From Pardosa pseudoannulata (lineage: Eukaryota > Arthropoda > Arachnida > Araneae > Lycosidae), in assembly GCA_032207245.1 (NCBI GenBank), contig CM063498.1:51183591-51247590 (forward strand): DNA of 64,000 bases, given 5' to 3'. Each line of letters starts with the position of its first letter. Position 1 is the first letter of the stretch. Positions 63,978 to 64,000 of the stretch are shown in pieces. The notes beneath the pieces are model-generated. The model did no database searches. It saw only the letters and a list, made by a program, of their open reading frames with translations, and had not been told where the DNA came from. Position numbers and translations under genes: made by a program.

Positions 63978-64000
63978 ATAGCAAAGTTATATTTTTTCCT

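Overview
This window is AT-rich eukaryotic DNA (I judge well over 70% A+T by eye) with spliced genes, GT-AG introns up to about 18 kb and dense transposon remnants. The protein families and the lineage-specific tRNA-derived SINEs suggest an arthropod, perhaps a chelicerate such as a spider. The lineage is inference; I could not run a search.

Two genes lie tail to tail. On the + strand, 438-27424 holds most of a 6-phosphofructo-2-kinase/fructose-2,6-bisphosphatase gene (PFKFB type). Ten shared exons (438-8823) cover the later kinase half and nearly all of the bisphosphatase. They are followed by two homologous alternative 3' ends: a terminal exon with its own stop at 14670-14794, or exons 26576-26703 plus 27338-27424. 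The start codon and P-loop exons lie left of the window. On the - strand, 62618 down to 31954 holds 22 exons of the bifunctional lysine-degradation enzyme alpha-aminoadipic semialdehyde synthase (AASS; lysine-ketoglutarate reductase plus saccharopine dehydrogenase). These give 860 codons plus a stop, in frame across every junction. Only about the first 70 residues are missing, to the right of the window.

Everything else is intron or intergenic DNA with mobile elements. These include a tRNA-derived SINE family (copies at 1-97, 7235-7413, 34549-34715, 45268-45428 and weaker ones), two other SINE-like repeats (23378-23616, 44155-44502), a Tigger/pogo-type element (3871-4771), six short elements with TTAA flanks and CCCT-like ends (piggyBac type), several hAT elements (24094-24337, 28695-29433, 40251-40916, 59154-60889), a matched pair of about 920 bp TA-flanked elements in opposite orientation (36353-37272, 55995-56917), and a solo LTR (63411-63977). 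The 28333-29911 interval between the two genes appears to be three transposons nested inside one another.

The genes belong to separate pathways (glycolytic control by fructose-2,6-bisphosphate, and mitochondrial lysine breakdown), and nothing in the sequence links them functionally. No bacterial-type operons, CRISPR arrays or independent tRNA/rRNA genes were seen.
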